64,000 nt of DNA from JAGNRR01 sp964409905 (lineage in GTDB: Bacteria; Bacteroidota; Bacteroidia; Chitinophagales; Chitinophagaceae), in assembly GCA_964409905.1 (NCBI GenBank), contig CAYPET010000006.1:48111-112110 (forward strand), written 5' to 3'. The notes below the pieces were generated by a model that searched no databases, was not told the origin of the DNA, and worked only from the letters and a program-made list of their open reading frames with translations. A program made the position numbers and the translations under genes. How positions within the stretch are numbered: the stretch's first letter is position 1; each line of letters starts with the position of its first letter. Positions 26,391-37,000 of the stretch are shown here, in pieces.

Positions 26391-27476
26391 TTAATCTTCT
26401 ACAACGTCCTGACAGTTGCGCTTGACTTTTTTGTTATAAGCTCCGTAGACCAGTTTATTTTTTGTGTTCTCTCTGTAGCCCCTTCTGCTTTGTAAAATAT
26501 CAATGCAGCTATATAGTGCATGCAGATAAGAAGAATTGTCGGCTAAGTTTTTACCCGCAATGTCAAAGGCCGTGCCATGGTCGGGCGATGTGCGCACAAT
26601 GCTAAGGCCGGCTGTGAAGTTAACACCTTGGTCCATGTCAAGTATTTTGAATGGGATTAGTCCCTGATCGTGATACATTGCCAAAACGCAGTCGAATTGT
26701 TTGTAGGCATGCCGCGCAAAAAAGCCATCTGCTGCATAAGGCCCGAATGCTAAAATATTTTTTTGACGTAATTGTTCGATAGCCGGAGAAATAATTTCAT
26801 TTTCCTCCTTGCCAATCAGCCCTTCATCGCTGGCATGAGGGTTGAGGCTCAAAATTGCAATCTTTGGCTTTTCGATGCCAAAATCTTCTATCAGCGATTT
26901 GTTAATGATTTCTACTTTCGAAACGATGGCCTGGTTGGTAATGTACTTGGAAAGTTCACATACCGGCACATGTTCTGTAAGCACCGCCACTTTTAAAAAT
27001 TCTGTACAAAGCATCATGGCTACGTCTTCAGCATTAAACTGTGCTTTTAGATACGGTGTATGGCCACTGTAATTAAAGTTTGCTCCTTGCACATTACTCT
27101 TGTGTATTGGAGCAGTTAACAAGGCATCAATCTGATTGTCCTTAAGGCATTGAACGGCCACTTCCAAACTGCGTACTGCATACTTGCCACCCTCGCTGGT
27201 AAGTTTGCCAGGCTCAACATTCACGTCTTCCTGCCAGCATGTGTACACGTTCAGCATTTTGTTATTCAGTTGGTTCCAGTCTTTAACACTAGAATATTTA
27301 AACTGGTCATTTATTGTTTTGGTATAAAAATTCAGCACCTTATTGGATGCGAAAAGCACGGGTGTGCAATAATCAAAAAGACTTTTGTTGCTGAAGGTTT
27401 TAATAATTAATTCTAGGCCAATACCGTTTATATCGCCGGTGGTTAAACCAATGATTGGTTTTTGTTCATTACTCAT
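26391..27476 (-). CDS. pdxA: 4-hydroxythreonine-4-phosphate dehydrogenase
   Basis: NAD-dependent enzyme of the DXP-dependent pyridoxal phosphate pathway. The 361-residue protein starts KPIIGLTTGDINGIGLEL and carries the metal-binding His residues in SGHTPYL, LNPHASDEGLIG and MYHDQGLIPFK, then TSPDHGTAFDIAGKN. Its ATG overlaps the murI stop by 4 nt, so the two are translationally coupled. The C-terminal 25 residues (KNKLVYGAYNKKVKRNC) extend past the usual end. No other pdx gene is in the window. Confidence 0.94.
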   Translation of the reverse strand: MSNEQKPIIGLTTGDINGIGLELIIKTFSNKSLFDYCTPVLFASNKVLNFYTKTINDQFKYSSVKDWNQLNNKMLNVYTCWQEDVNVEPGKLTSEGGKYAVRSLEVAVQCLKDNQIDALLTAPIHKSNVQGANFNYSGHTPYLKAQFNAEDVAMMLCTEFLKVAVLTEHVPVCELSKYITNQAIVSKVEIINKSLIEDFGIEKPKIAILSLNPHASDEGLIGKEENEIISPAIEQLRQKNILAFGPYAADGFFARHAYKQFDCVLAMYHDQGLIPFKILDMDQGVNFTAGLSIVRTSPDHGTAFDIAGKNLADNSSYLHALYSCIDILQSRRGYRENTKNKLVYGAYNKKVKRNCQDVVED

Positions 27477-28273
27477 ACGCTTGCAAATATATTGCGTTCT
27501 TCTACGTTAATTGTCTTACCCATAAACATTGAGGCCGATTTGGCGAAAGTATTTGTGTAATCACTTACTAAGAATTTGTCAGTTAATGATTTTTTTGTAC
27601 TCAGCAAGTTTTGTTTTTCCAGGTATGATTTAACATCTTCGGCCATAAATGCAGCATTATCTAGTACATCCAACTGCCCATTATAATATTTTTCAATACT
27701 TTTTTTTATTAATGGGTAATGGGTACACGCCAACAACAAGGCATCAATATTTTTTAAGTTGGATAAGTATTGCTTCAATACTTCATCGATAATTTGACTT
27801 TCAGCAAAGCCCTCTTCGATAATGGGCACAAGCAATGGGGTAGCCAAGCATTGCATCTGCATATGGGTGTTGTATTCGGCCAGGATTGTTGGGTAAATAT
27901 TACTATCAATAGTCGTCTGCGTTCCGATTAGTCCGACTTGCTGATAATTTTTTGTCGCTACGCGCGAAAGTAAAGGCCTTATCACCCCGCGAATTTCAAT
28001 TTGACTATGATACTTTTCACGAAGGTAGCCGGCTGATACAGCCGATGCGGTATTGCATGCAATAACTATCAACTTTACCTGTTGACTTAATAAATAGGAT
28101 ACAATTGCCTCGCTGTAATCACGAATATGCTTTGCACTTTTTTCTCCATAAGGTAAGTGCAAGGTATCACCAAAGTATATTATCGATTCGTTTGGCAGCA
28201 AATCCAATATGGCCTTGGCTACCGTAAGTCCGCCCAATCCGCTATCAAAAACTCCTATCGGTGATGCTTTCAT
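27473..28273 (-). CDS. murI: Glutamate racemase
   Basis: Supplies D-glutamate for peptidoglycan. The 266-residue protein starts PIGVFDSGLGGLTVAKAI with the conserved Asp and Ser, and has the two catalytic Cys residues in VIACNTASA and LLACTHYPLI, with GDTLHLPYG between the start and the first. The ATG at 28273 was chosen over the in-frame one at 28282 because a TAnnTTTG element at 28280-28287 would otherwise lie inside the coding sequence. First gene of murI-pdxA-hydrolase. Confidence 0.95.
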   Translation of the reverse strand: MKASPIGVFDSGLGGLTVAKAILDLLPNESIIYFGDTLHLPYGEKSAKHIRDYSEAIVSYLLSQQVKLIVIACNTASAVSAGYLREKYHSQIEIRGVIRPLLSRVATKNYQQVGLIGTQTTIDSNIYPTILAEYNTHMQMQCLATPLLVPIIEEGFAESQIIDEVLKQYLSNLKNIDALLLACTHYPLIKKSIEKYYNGQLDVLDNAAFMAEDVKSYLEKQNLLSTKKSLTDKFLVSDYTNTFAKSASMFMGKTINVEERNIFASV

Positions 28274-28279
28274 GAAGTT

Positions 28280-28311
28280 CAAAAGTATCTTTTTTTTAAT
28301 GCAAAGGCAAA
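28280..28311 (-). promoter_or_regulatory. Full Bacteroidota-type promoter of the murI operon, leaderless
   Basis: On the minus strand: TTTG at 28311-28308, 20-nt spacer, TACTTTTG at 28287-28280, then 6 nt to the ATG at 28273. The transcript should begin at or within a few bases of the start codon. Confidence 0.7.
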
Positions 28312-28396
28312 ATATAAAATATTGTATCTTCGCTCGGTGGTAAATAGTATTACCACAATTATTATTTATTAATAGAAGTGAAAATCAATATAAAAT

Positions 28397-29959
28397 ATGA
28401 ATTTAGGAATAATCGCCATAGTGGGTTTAGTCGCACTAGGCATAGGTATACTACTTGGTAAATTAATTTTTAGCAAAAACACCCAAAAAATAGTAGACGA
28501 AGCATCAGTAAAAGCAACATCCATAATCAGTGAGGCCGAAACAAAGGCCAATGCCATTCTTGAAAAAAAGAAGTTAGAAGCCAAAGAGAATTTCTTACAA
28601 AAACGTTCAGAACATGATCAATATGTAAGTCAACGAGAGCTAAAGCTGAAAGAAGCCGAGGGGCGTATAAAACAAAAAGAAGGCGAGCTGAACAAAAAAA
28701 ATCAAGATTTAAGCAAGGCCAAAAACGAATATGACCAAAAAAAGGCAAACCTGGATAATCAGTTGGAAATTGTTGCAAAAAAGCAGAAACAACTTGACGA
28801 GCAGCAAAAAGAGCACATTGCAGCCTTAGAAAAAGTATCCAATTTGAAAGCGGCAGATGCCAAAGAACAGTTGATAGAAGTCATGAAGTCAGAAGCCCGC
28901 ACAGACGCCATGGCGCATGTGCAGGAGATCATGGAAGAAGCCAAGCTTACAGCGAATAAGGAAGCAAAGAAAATCGTAATTCAAACCATACAGCGCACTG
29001 CAGCAGAACAGGCAATTGAAAATTCAATAACCGTTTTCAACCTAGAAAGCGATGTGCAAAAAGGGCAAATCATTGGCCGAGAAGGAAGAAATATTCGGGC
29101 CATTGAGGCAGCAACTGGCGTAGATTTAGTGATTGACGATACTCCAGAGGCTATTATTCTAAGCTCGTTTGACCCACTGCGCAGAGAGATTGCTCGCCTT
29201 TCTTTACAGCGTCTTACTCAAGATGGTCGCATTCACCCTGCAAGAATAGAAGAGGTGGTGAATAAAACACGCAATCAAATCAACGAACAGGTTATGGAGA
29301 TAGGCAATCGTACGGTGATTGACCTTGGAATACATGGTTTGCACAAAGAACTAATTCGTATGGTAGGCAGAATGCGCTTTAGATCTTCGTATGGTCAAAA
29401 TCTTTTGCAACATTCGCGTGAAACCGCAAACTTGTGTGGCATCATGGCGGCTGAACTTGGTTTAAACCCAAAGTTGGCTAGACGCGCAGGTTTATTGCAT
29501 GATATTGGAAAAGTACCTGAAGAAGAGACTGAACTTTCACATGCTCTTTTAGGGGCAAAACTTGCAGAGAAGTATGGTGAGCATCCTGCAGTGGTAAATG
29601 CCATTGGTGCACACCACGATGAAATGGAAATGAAATATGTGATATCGCCGATTATTCAAGCTTGTGACGCCATTAGTGGCGCTAGACCGGGAGCAAGAAG
29701 AGAAATTATGCAAAGCTTCCTGCAACGTGTGCAAGATTTGGAGAATTTGGCAATGGAATACAAGGGAGTAGAAAAAGCCTATGCCGTCCAGGCAGGTAGA
29801 GAACTGAGGGTCATTGTGGAAGCAGACAAAGTAAGTGATGCTGAAAGCGATACATTATCTTTCGATATTGCAGACAGAATTCAAAAAGAAATGCAATATC
29901 CCGGGCAAATACGCGTAACAGTGATAAGAGAAAAGCGCGCTGTGAACGTTGCTAAATAA
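28397..29959 (+). CDS. rny: Ribonuclease Y
   Basis: Membrane-anchored endoribonuclease that starts mRNA decay, 520 residues. One N-terminal membrane segment (about 3-22), a long charged coiled coil (about 30-200, rich in Lys, Glu and Gln), a KH domain (GREGRNIRAIEAATGVDLVIDDTPEAI), and an HD domain with LLHDIGKVPE and AIGAHHDEME holding the metal ligands. Length and order match the family exactly. It stands alone, divergent from murI. Confidence 0.96.
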   Translation: MNLGIIAIVGLVALGIGILLGKLIFSKNTQKIVDEASVKATSIISEAETKANAILEKKKLEAKENFLQKRSEHDQYVSQRELKLKEAEGRIKQKEGELNKKNQDLSKAKNEYDQKKANLDNQLEIVAKKQKQLDEQQKEHIAALEKVSNLKAADAKEQLIEVMKSEARTDAMAHVQEIMEEAKLTANKEAKKIVIQTIQRTAAEQAIENSITVFNLESDVQKGQIIGREGRNIRAIEAATGVDLVIDDTPEAIILSSFDPLRREIARLSLQRLTQDGRIHPARIEEVVNKTRNQINEQVMEIGNRTVIDLGIHGLHKELIRMVGRMRFRSSYGQNLLQHSRETANLCGIMAAELGLNPKLARRAGLLHDIGKVPEEETELSHALLGAKLAEKYGEHPAVVNAIGAHHDEMEMKYVISPIIQACDAISGARPGARREIMQSFLQRVQDLENLAMEYKGVEKAYAVQAGRELRVIVEADKVSDAESDTLSFDIADRIQKEMQYPGQIRVTVIREKRAVNVAK

Positions 29960-30190
29960 TAAAATCTTCTAAAAGGTTTCCAATTATTTTGTCAATTTTT
30001 TTTGACGCTAAGAATATCAAGAGAGAAGATAAATTATCCAAACGTGGTGTAATATTGAACTTGGAAAATGTCTAAAAATTATAAGTTTCTTAGCTCTGAC
30101 CCCGTTGTTGATTTTTTTTAAACAAAACAAGATTTGATTAATATCTTTAACATATATTTACGAGCTAATTAAAACTCACATAACACGACT

Positions 30191-33100
30191 ATGAAATTGA
30201 GACTAATTATTTTAATCATACTGACGGCAATCATAAACACCGGATTTGCTCAATCAAGTCCCGGGGGTATTGATGGTAAAGTAACTGACGAGAAAGGAGA
30301 ACCTGTGCCATTTGCCAGTGTTGGAGCTTTTGAAGGAGGTGCATTAAAAGGTCAGACCAAAACTGATATCAATGGTAACTACAAAATCAAGCCATTGGAT
30401 GCCGGTTCTTATACCGTAAAATTTTCTTCAGTTGGCTTTCCAGCTTTGGAGATTGAAGGTATTCAGGTGAATTCGGGTAGGATGACAAAATACGATGCAG
30501 TAATGTCACGTAAGAAGAATATCACGAAAGTGTTGCGTGTAGTGGTTAAAAAATTAATTGATCCGGGACAACCGAATGGTCAATCAAAGTCAAAAGAAGA
30601 AATAACCAAATTGGCCTCTGTTGATGTTGTAGACGCTATTGGGACCATTGCCGGTGTTAACAAACAAAGCAACGGTAGTTTGAATTTATCAGGTGATCGT
30701 AATGATGGAACGATGTATCTGGTAGATGGTATGATGATGCGCGGTAATGCCATTAGTAATATGGCTCCTGGGGCTATTCGTAATGTTGAGGTTTTTAGGT
30801 CTGGTTTGCCGGCCAAATTGGGTAATGCAACCGGTGGTGTTGTAGAGGTGAATACAGCAGGTATAACTTCAACTACGCAAGGTAATATTCAAGCGCAAAC
30901 GTCTGTTGATGGTTATTTTAATAATCTTGTTGCTATGAATCTATCAGGGCCACTTATGTTTAAAAAAGATTCAGCTGGTAAGAAAATACGCCCATTGCTT
31001 GGTTATGTTTTAAGCTTGTCAGGTCGATATAATAAAGATGCGAACCCTGCTTATGGTGGTTACCGCGTGTTGAAACCTGAGGTTTTGGAGGCAATTCGTG
31101 CTAATCCGATTACCAGTAATCCTATCGGCACTGGAGCAGCCTCATTCGTGCCAACTGCCGAAACAATTACTGAGAGTGATTTTCGAACAATTAAAGCCCG
31201 TGAAAATGGTGAAAACTATAACATCAACTACTTAGGTAAGTTAGATTATTCGCCAACCGCACGTATGAACCTTACTTTAGGTACTTATTTCAATTATAAT
31301 AGATCACTTGGTTGGAGTTTTGCAAATGCAATGTTTGCTCCCGAAGCAAACTCCATAAATAATAATTATCAGGCTCGAGGATTTGTGCGTATGCGTCAAT
31401 CATTAGGAAAACCTGCCGGTGATAATAAAGATGCGATATTCTCTAATGCCTTCTATACATTACAGATGTCATATCAAAGAAGTTATGGTCGATCAGAAAA
31501 CCCCGATCATGATCGTGATGTATTCCGATATGGCTATGTTGGTAAATTTAATCAAATAACGACACCAATTTATATACAGGATACTGTTTCAGGAAGAAAT
31601 GGTAATATATACCAAGGTTGGAGATTTATTGGAGATGGTTTTTCTGATTTGGAGTATACGCCTGGAGGTATTAATCCTTTGTTGGAGAATTATACAAATC
31701 AAATTATGAATGACCCTCGATTTAATATACGCAATCAAACACAAATGATTGCGCTGAGAGGTCTTCGAAATGGCGACGGCCCTGCTAGTTCATATGGTTT
31801 GTTTACAGGACCAGGTGCTCAAATTGGGAGTTTTGGTTATTCACAATCTGATCAGTTCAACTTAAACCTTGATGCGTCTTTTGATATAAATCAGGGTATT
31901 CGTAATAAAGAAAACAAGGACCCCATTACACACCAAGTAGAGTTTGGATTGGGTTATGAGCAGATTACATCTCGTTCTTATTCTTTGGCAGCATCTAGCC
32001 TATGGACGCAAATGCGTTTATTAGCAAACAGACACATCCAAACGCTTGACGTGGATAATCCAATATTCGTTGTTGGAGGGAATGAATATACCGAGGAGCA
32101 GTTGATTCAAAGTGGATTGCAATTCTCAGTTTTTGATACCATTAAGTTTAATCGTTTTTTTGCAGAAGCGGATCAATCCAGATTTGATAAAGAATTGCGC
32201 AAAAAGCTTTTTGGTAACGAGCGTAATACTACTCAGGTTTTTACAGATAATTTGGATCCGTCAACTTTTTCATTGGATATGTTCTCTGCAGATGATTTAT
32301 ATAATCAAGGTTTGGGAAGTCGAGTGGGTTACAGTGGTTATGATTACTTAGGCAATATTCAGCGACGTCAACCAAATTTTCGAGATTTCTGGACTCAAAA
32401 GGATGATAGGGGAGATTATTTGAGACCGATAGCAGCCTATAACCCTAACTACATGTACGGTTATATTTCAGACAATTTCCGATACAAGGATATTCAGTTC
32501 AATGTTGGTGTTCGGATAGATCGTTTTGATGCAAACCAAAGCGTATTGCGTGATCCATATTCTTTATATGGCATACGCAATTTGGGATCATTGAATCAAG
32601 GGGATTATCGTGTTGCAATTAACGCCACTGAGGGAACTACAGCTCCCGACCCGAAAGTTGCCGGTTTTGATGAAACTTGGATGCCTTATGTAGATAATAA
32701 CCAGTCAGCCCGTCCAACTCTAGTGGGTTACCGCAAGGGTGACACATGGTATGATCCATTCGGTAAAGAAATTTCGGATCCTACAATATTATCTGAGGAA
32801 TATGCAAATGGTTTGCCCATTCAACCTTGGTTAACAGACCCAACGGATAGTCTTAAAAGTGAAAGTTATAAAATTGATAACGCCTTTACAGATTATAAGC
32901 CGGACATCACCATATCACCTCGTATACAATTTACATTCCCAATCACAGATCAGTCCTTGTTCTATGGTAATTACGATATTGTAACGCAATATCCACAGGG
33001 CAACAATTTTGTTACTCCGGATGATTATTATTTCTTACCTGAAAGAAGAAATATTATTAATAATGCCAATTTGCAAATGCAACGTTCAATAAATTATACA

Positions 33101-33997
33101 TTAGGATTTGAGCAAGCATTAACAAAACGAAGTAAAGTGGGCGTAGAAGTTTATTATCGTGAAAGAAAAGACCAAATACAATTGCAACAGTATATTTTGG
33201 CTTACCCACAAACCTATACCTCATACGGTAATCGTGATTTCTCAACTACGAAGGGTTTTACTTTCACCTATAAAATGTTGCGGTCAAAGAACAGTCCATT
33301 AAGGTTGTCGGCTGCGTATACGCTGCAATTTGCTGAAGGTACAGGGTCTTCGACTACTTCAATGCAATCGCTGATTGCTAGTGGTCAGCCAAACTTGCGA
33401 ACTGTTTTCCCAATGAGTTTTGACGCACGCCATATTGGTAACGTAAATATTGATTATCGCTATCCAATGGGATACTCAAAAGGTCCAAAGATTGGTAACC
33501 ACAATGTCTTTAGTGGATTAGGTGCTAACTTGCTATTTAACCTGCGAAGTGGACAACCATATACTCGAACAGACCTTGCTACTCCTTTAACAGGAGGCGG
33601 AAGCAATGTGCCCATTATTGGTACGTTGAACGGTTCTCGCCGACCTTGGACAAATGACATAGGCTTGCGTATTGATAAAGACTTTATATTAACAACAGTT
33701 GGTAAGAAAAAGAATGCTGAGGGAGGATTTGTTAAAAACTCAGGCAAACCACTGATAATGAATGCTTATATGTATTTCCAGAATTTGTTAAATACTCGGA
33801 ATGTATTGAGTGTATACAGTTATACTGGTCTTGCTGATGATGATGGATACTTGTCTTCACCACAAGGAATTCAAGATATAAATACTTCTCGAATATTTCC
33901 ACAAGCATTTATTGATCAATACAATGTCAATATGACCAATCCATTTTTACTAGATAACCCAAGACGCATATACGTTGGATTTTCCATGAACTTTTAA
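30191..33997 (+). CDS. TonB-dependent receptor with carboxypeptidase-like regulatory domain
   Basis: A 1268-residue outer-membrane protein. Signal peptide at 1-20 (KLRLIILIILTAIINTGFA); a CarboxypepD_reg-like beta-sandwich at about 25-110 (GKVTDEKGEPVPFASVGAFEGG); a plug domain at about 140-215 (VDGMMMRGNAISNMAPGAIRNVEVFRSGLPAKLG); then the beta-barrel, ending FSMNF with the terminal Phe. It is the first gene of a three-gene block with a large secreted protein and a PorV-like protein. There is no SusD partner, so it is not a polysaccharide-utilisation pair; co-operation with T9SS export is inferred from the neighbours only. Confidence 0.9.
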   Translation: MKLRLIILIILTAIINTGFAQSSPGGIDGKVTDEKGEPVPFASVGAFEGGALKGQTKTDINGNYKIKPLDAGSYTVKFSSVGFPALEIEGIQVNSGRMTKYDAVMSRKKNITKVLRVVVKKLIDPGQPNGQSKSKEEITKLASVDVVDAIGTIAGVNKQSNGSLNLSGDRNDGTMYLVDGMMMRGNAISNMAPGAIRNVEVFRSGLPAKLGNATGGVVEVNTAGITSTTQGNIQAQTSVDGYFNNLVAMNLSGPLMFKKDSAGKKIRPLLGYVLSLSGRYNKDANPAYGGYRVLKPEVLEAIRANPITSNPIGTGAASFVPTAETITESDFRTIKARENGENYNINYLGKLDYSPTARMNLTLGTYFNYNRSLGWSFANAMFAPEANSINNNYQARGFVRMRQSLGKPAGDNKDAIFSNAFYTLQMSYQRSYGRSENPDHDRDVFRYGYVGKFNQITTPIYIQDTVSGRNGNIYQGWRFIGDGFSDLEYTPGGINPLLENYTNQIMNDPRFNIRNQTQMIALRGLRNGDGPASSYGLFTGPGAQIGSFGYSQSDQFNLNLDASFDINQGIRNKENKDPITHQVEFGLGYEQITSRSYSLAASSLWTQMRLLANRHIQTLDVDNPIFVVGGNEYTEEQLIQSGLQFSVFDTIKFNRFFAEADQSRFDKELRKKLFGNERNTTQVFTDNLDPSTFSLDMFSADDLYNQGLGSRVGYSGYDYLGNIQRRQPNFRDFWTQKDDRGDYLRPIAAYNPNYMYGYISDNFRYKDIQFNVGVRIDRFDANQSVLRDPYSLYGIRNLGSLNQGDYRVAINATEGTTAPDPKVAGFDETWMPYVDNNQSARPTLVGYRKGDTWYDPFGKEISDPTILSEEYANGLPIQPWLTDPTDSLKSESYKIDNAFTDYKPDITISPRIQFTFPITDQSLFYGNYDIVTQYPQGNNFVTPDDYYFLPERRNIINNANLQMQRSINYTLGFEQALTKRSKVGVEVYYRERKDQIQLQQYILAYPQTYTSYGNRDFSTTKGFTFTYKMLRSKNSPLRLSAAYTLQFAEGTGSSTTSMQSLIASGQPNLRTVFPMSFDARHIGNVNIDYRYPMGYSKGPKIGNHNVFSGLGANLLFNLRSGQPYTRTDLATPLTGGGSNVPIIGTLNGSRRPWTNDIGLRIDKDFILTTVGKKKNAEGGFVKNSGKPLIMNAYMYFQNLLNTRNVLSVYSYTGLADDDGYLSSPQGIQDINTSRIFPQAFIDQYNVNMTNPFLLDNPRRIYVGFSMNF

Positions 33998-34024
33998 AAT
34001 CAGAAACGTAAAGAAATATTGAAT

Positions 34025-37000
34025 ATGAAAAAAGTAATCTTATCAGCAGCCTCATTGTTAATTGCCGCTTCTTTGTGGGCTTTGCCTACTGTAGGTGAGA
34101 AGAGGCAACAACCTGGTTTAAATAAAACTGCTGCCGGTTGTAACCAAGGTACTTCAACCATTGACTTGGACATCAATAATGTTCGGGCAAGAATTATGAG
34201 TGGTGGTGACTTGTGGTGGGATCGTGCGGCGGGTGTTGCACGGTATGCTGTACCCAAAAGTGGCAATGCAAATGCACTCTTTGCTGGTTCCATTTGGATT
34301 GGCGGGATTGATCAATCTACAAATGATTTGAAAGTGGCAGCCCAAACCTACCGAAGCCGAGGGAACGATTATTGGACTGGACCCTTGGATGAGTTTAACG
34401 GTGCTTCCATTGATTTCCAAACTTGTTCTGATTGGGACCGTTTCTGGAAAATAAACAGGGCAGACATCAATTTATTCAAGGATATGGCTGAATTGTGTAA
34501 CAATGACCCAAACTGTATTTTTGCAAATTCGGCCAATGTTCCAGACGTAATAAAGGAATGGCCAGGGCGGAATTCAACGAATGCTGTTGGTGCTTCGGGC
34601 GGTACTATAACTGTGCCGGATCGTCAAATGGCTCCTTTTATTGATGTAAATAATGACAACGTTTATAACTGGTTGGATGGAGATTATCCAGATATCTTAG
34701 GTGATCAATACATTTGGTACGTTTTTAATGATAAAGGGGATGCAAAAACACAAACACAATCTGATGCGATTGGTGTTGAGATACATTTAGGTGCTTTCGC
34801 CTTTGCAACTGCAGATTGTTTAAATGATGCTACGTTTTATAACTACCGTGTACATAATTGGAGTACTTCATTGATTGACAGTGCTTACATGGCAACATGG
34901 ACAGATGCTGATATGGGGTATGCTTTTGACGATTATATAGGTTGTGATACAGCTAGAGGTTTAGGTATTTTATATAACGGAGATGGATATGATGAAACAC
35001 CTACTGGCTATGGCTATGATATACCGATGGTTGGTGTGGACTTTTTCCGTGGACCTCGCATTGATAATCCGAATTACGACCCCAATGGTCCGGATAAAAG
35101 AAAATATCTCGAGTTAAAAATGAGTGTCTTCACTTACTTTAACAATGGTAATGGTCGTGATGGTGATCCTACGATTAAAAATGAATTTTATAATTACATG
35201 ACAGGAAGCTGGAGAGATGGCTCACGTTTTGTTTGGGGTTGTGATCCGCTTTCCGGAGGTGGTGCAAATGCAGCAAGCGTTTTTCCCGACGATCCATGTA
35301 GAGGGGGTATTTCAGAGCCTGATTGTAATCGTGCTCCTTTTGACCGTCGATTTGTGCACTCTGCAGGACCTTTCCAACTCGTGCCTGGTATTGTGCCAAG
35401 TGATGTAACCATTGGTTGTGTTTGGGTTCCAAGCGCAGGAGCAGGCAAATCGGCTTGTTTCTCAAAGATTTTGGTGTGTGACGACAAGGCTCAAGATTTG
35501 TTTGATAATGACTTTCAATTGCCTTACGGTCCACAAGCTCCAGATTTGAAAATATCACCTTTGGATAAAACCTTAGTTTTTGAAATTTCAAATCCTGCTT
35601 CTTCAAACAATGAAGGTGAAGGTTATGGTACGAACTTCAGTGATCCAAAATTTTTAGAATCAACTGCCAAAGCAGTTAAAAGACTAACCCCTTATCCGGA
35701 TAGTTTATATAAGTTTGAGGGTTATATTGTTTATCAATTAAAAAATGCTTCGGTAGCATTCTCCGATATTCGTTCAAAAGATGGAAGTATTAATACTGAT
35801 GTCGCTCGAATTGTATATCAAGCTGACAAAAAAAATCATATTACAGATTTAATGAATTTTGTAATTGATCCAGAAATTTCAGACCAATACTACATTCCAA
35901 AATTAATGGTATCTGGTGCCAATGAGGGTATAAAACATTCTTTCGTACTTAAGGAAGATGCTTTTGCCACAGGAACTGCAAAACAGTTCGTTAATTATAA
36001 AACATATTATTTCATGGCGGTTGCTTATGCCTATAATAAGTTTGATAATGATGATATTGATCCTCCAGGATCTACTCCTGCAAGCAGCGAGAATGATTTT
36101 GATCCACAAAATGCTGGAAATACTCAGGATGTTCAATATCTTGAAAGCAGAACAGATGGTAGAGAGTTGCCAATAAAAGTTATTGCTGCCACACCTCATC
36201 CGGCTAATGACAGTTTGTATGTCCAAACTTATGCAGAGTATGGTACTGGTATACAATTAACTCAAATTGAAGGAAAAGGAAATGGTGGAAGAGAACTTGA
36301 ACTTACACAAGAGTCAATTCAGACAATATTGTACGGAGGAAATAATCAAGATTTTACACCAACATACCAAGCTGGTAAAGGTCCCGCTGATTTATATGTG
36401 GTGAATCCAAATGCAATTATCCCTGGTAACTATGAGTTATCGTTAAACGTGCGCGATGCTTTTCCTGCTCCAAATGAATCATTGGGAGCCCGGGGAGATA
36501 GCACATTCTGGCAAATTAAAAATGTAACTACAGGAGACATTATTTACAGTAACCACAGTATTGCTGAATATAATGATCAATTATTGAGAAAATACAGCGC
36601 TAGTGGAAAAGAGTATGAAGATTGGGGAATGTCTCTAGGAATGAGGCAGGTATTACGCCCTGGAGATAATGACTCTATTGGTGAAAATGCCTTCATAACC
36701 TCTACGATTACATTTGCGGACATAAACAGACCATGGCTGGGTGGTATTGCAGATGCTGAGGGGCAGTCTTTTAATAACTGGATTCGTTCGGGTGAGGCTA
36801 CGAGTGAAGATCCTATTCGTCTTCCAAATAGTTTGGAGTGTGATATGAATGATTGGACTTTCCCTGCTGACAGAATCGAGAAGTATGAGGACGTTATTTT
36901 TGGTACTTGGGCGCCATATGTAATGACGAATAAGACTGACAAGTCTGAATGTGGAAATGGTGTTTCTTATTCACGTTTGGTAACGCGTATTTTGAACCAA

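Noticed and set aside
29960..30190. Possible terminator GTCAA/TTGAC after rny and promoter TTTG...TATATTTA before the TonB receptor gene
   Set aside because: The stem has five pairs with a T loop, and the -7 candidate ends in A with a 16-nt spacer; both are too weak to list.
34000..34293. Minus-strand 97-codon frame at the start of the giant secreted-protein gene
   Set aside because: Antisense shadow covering a clear signal peptide on the other strand.
35175..35606. Minus-strand 143-codon frame in the giant secreted-protein gene
   Set aside because: Antisense shadow; the plus frame is open over 1348 codons with a signal peptide.
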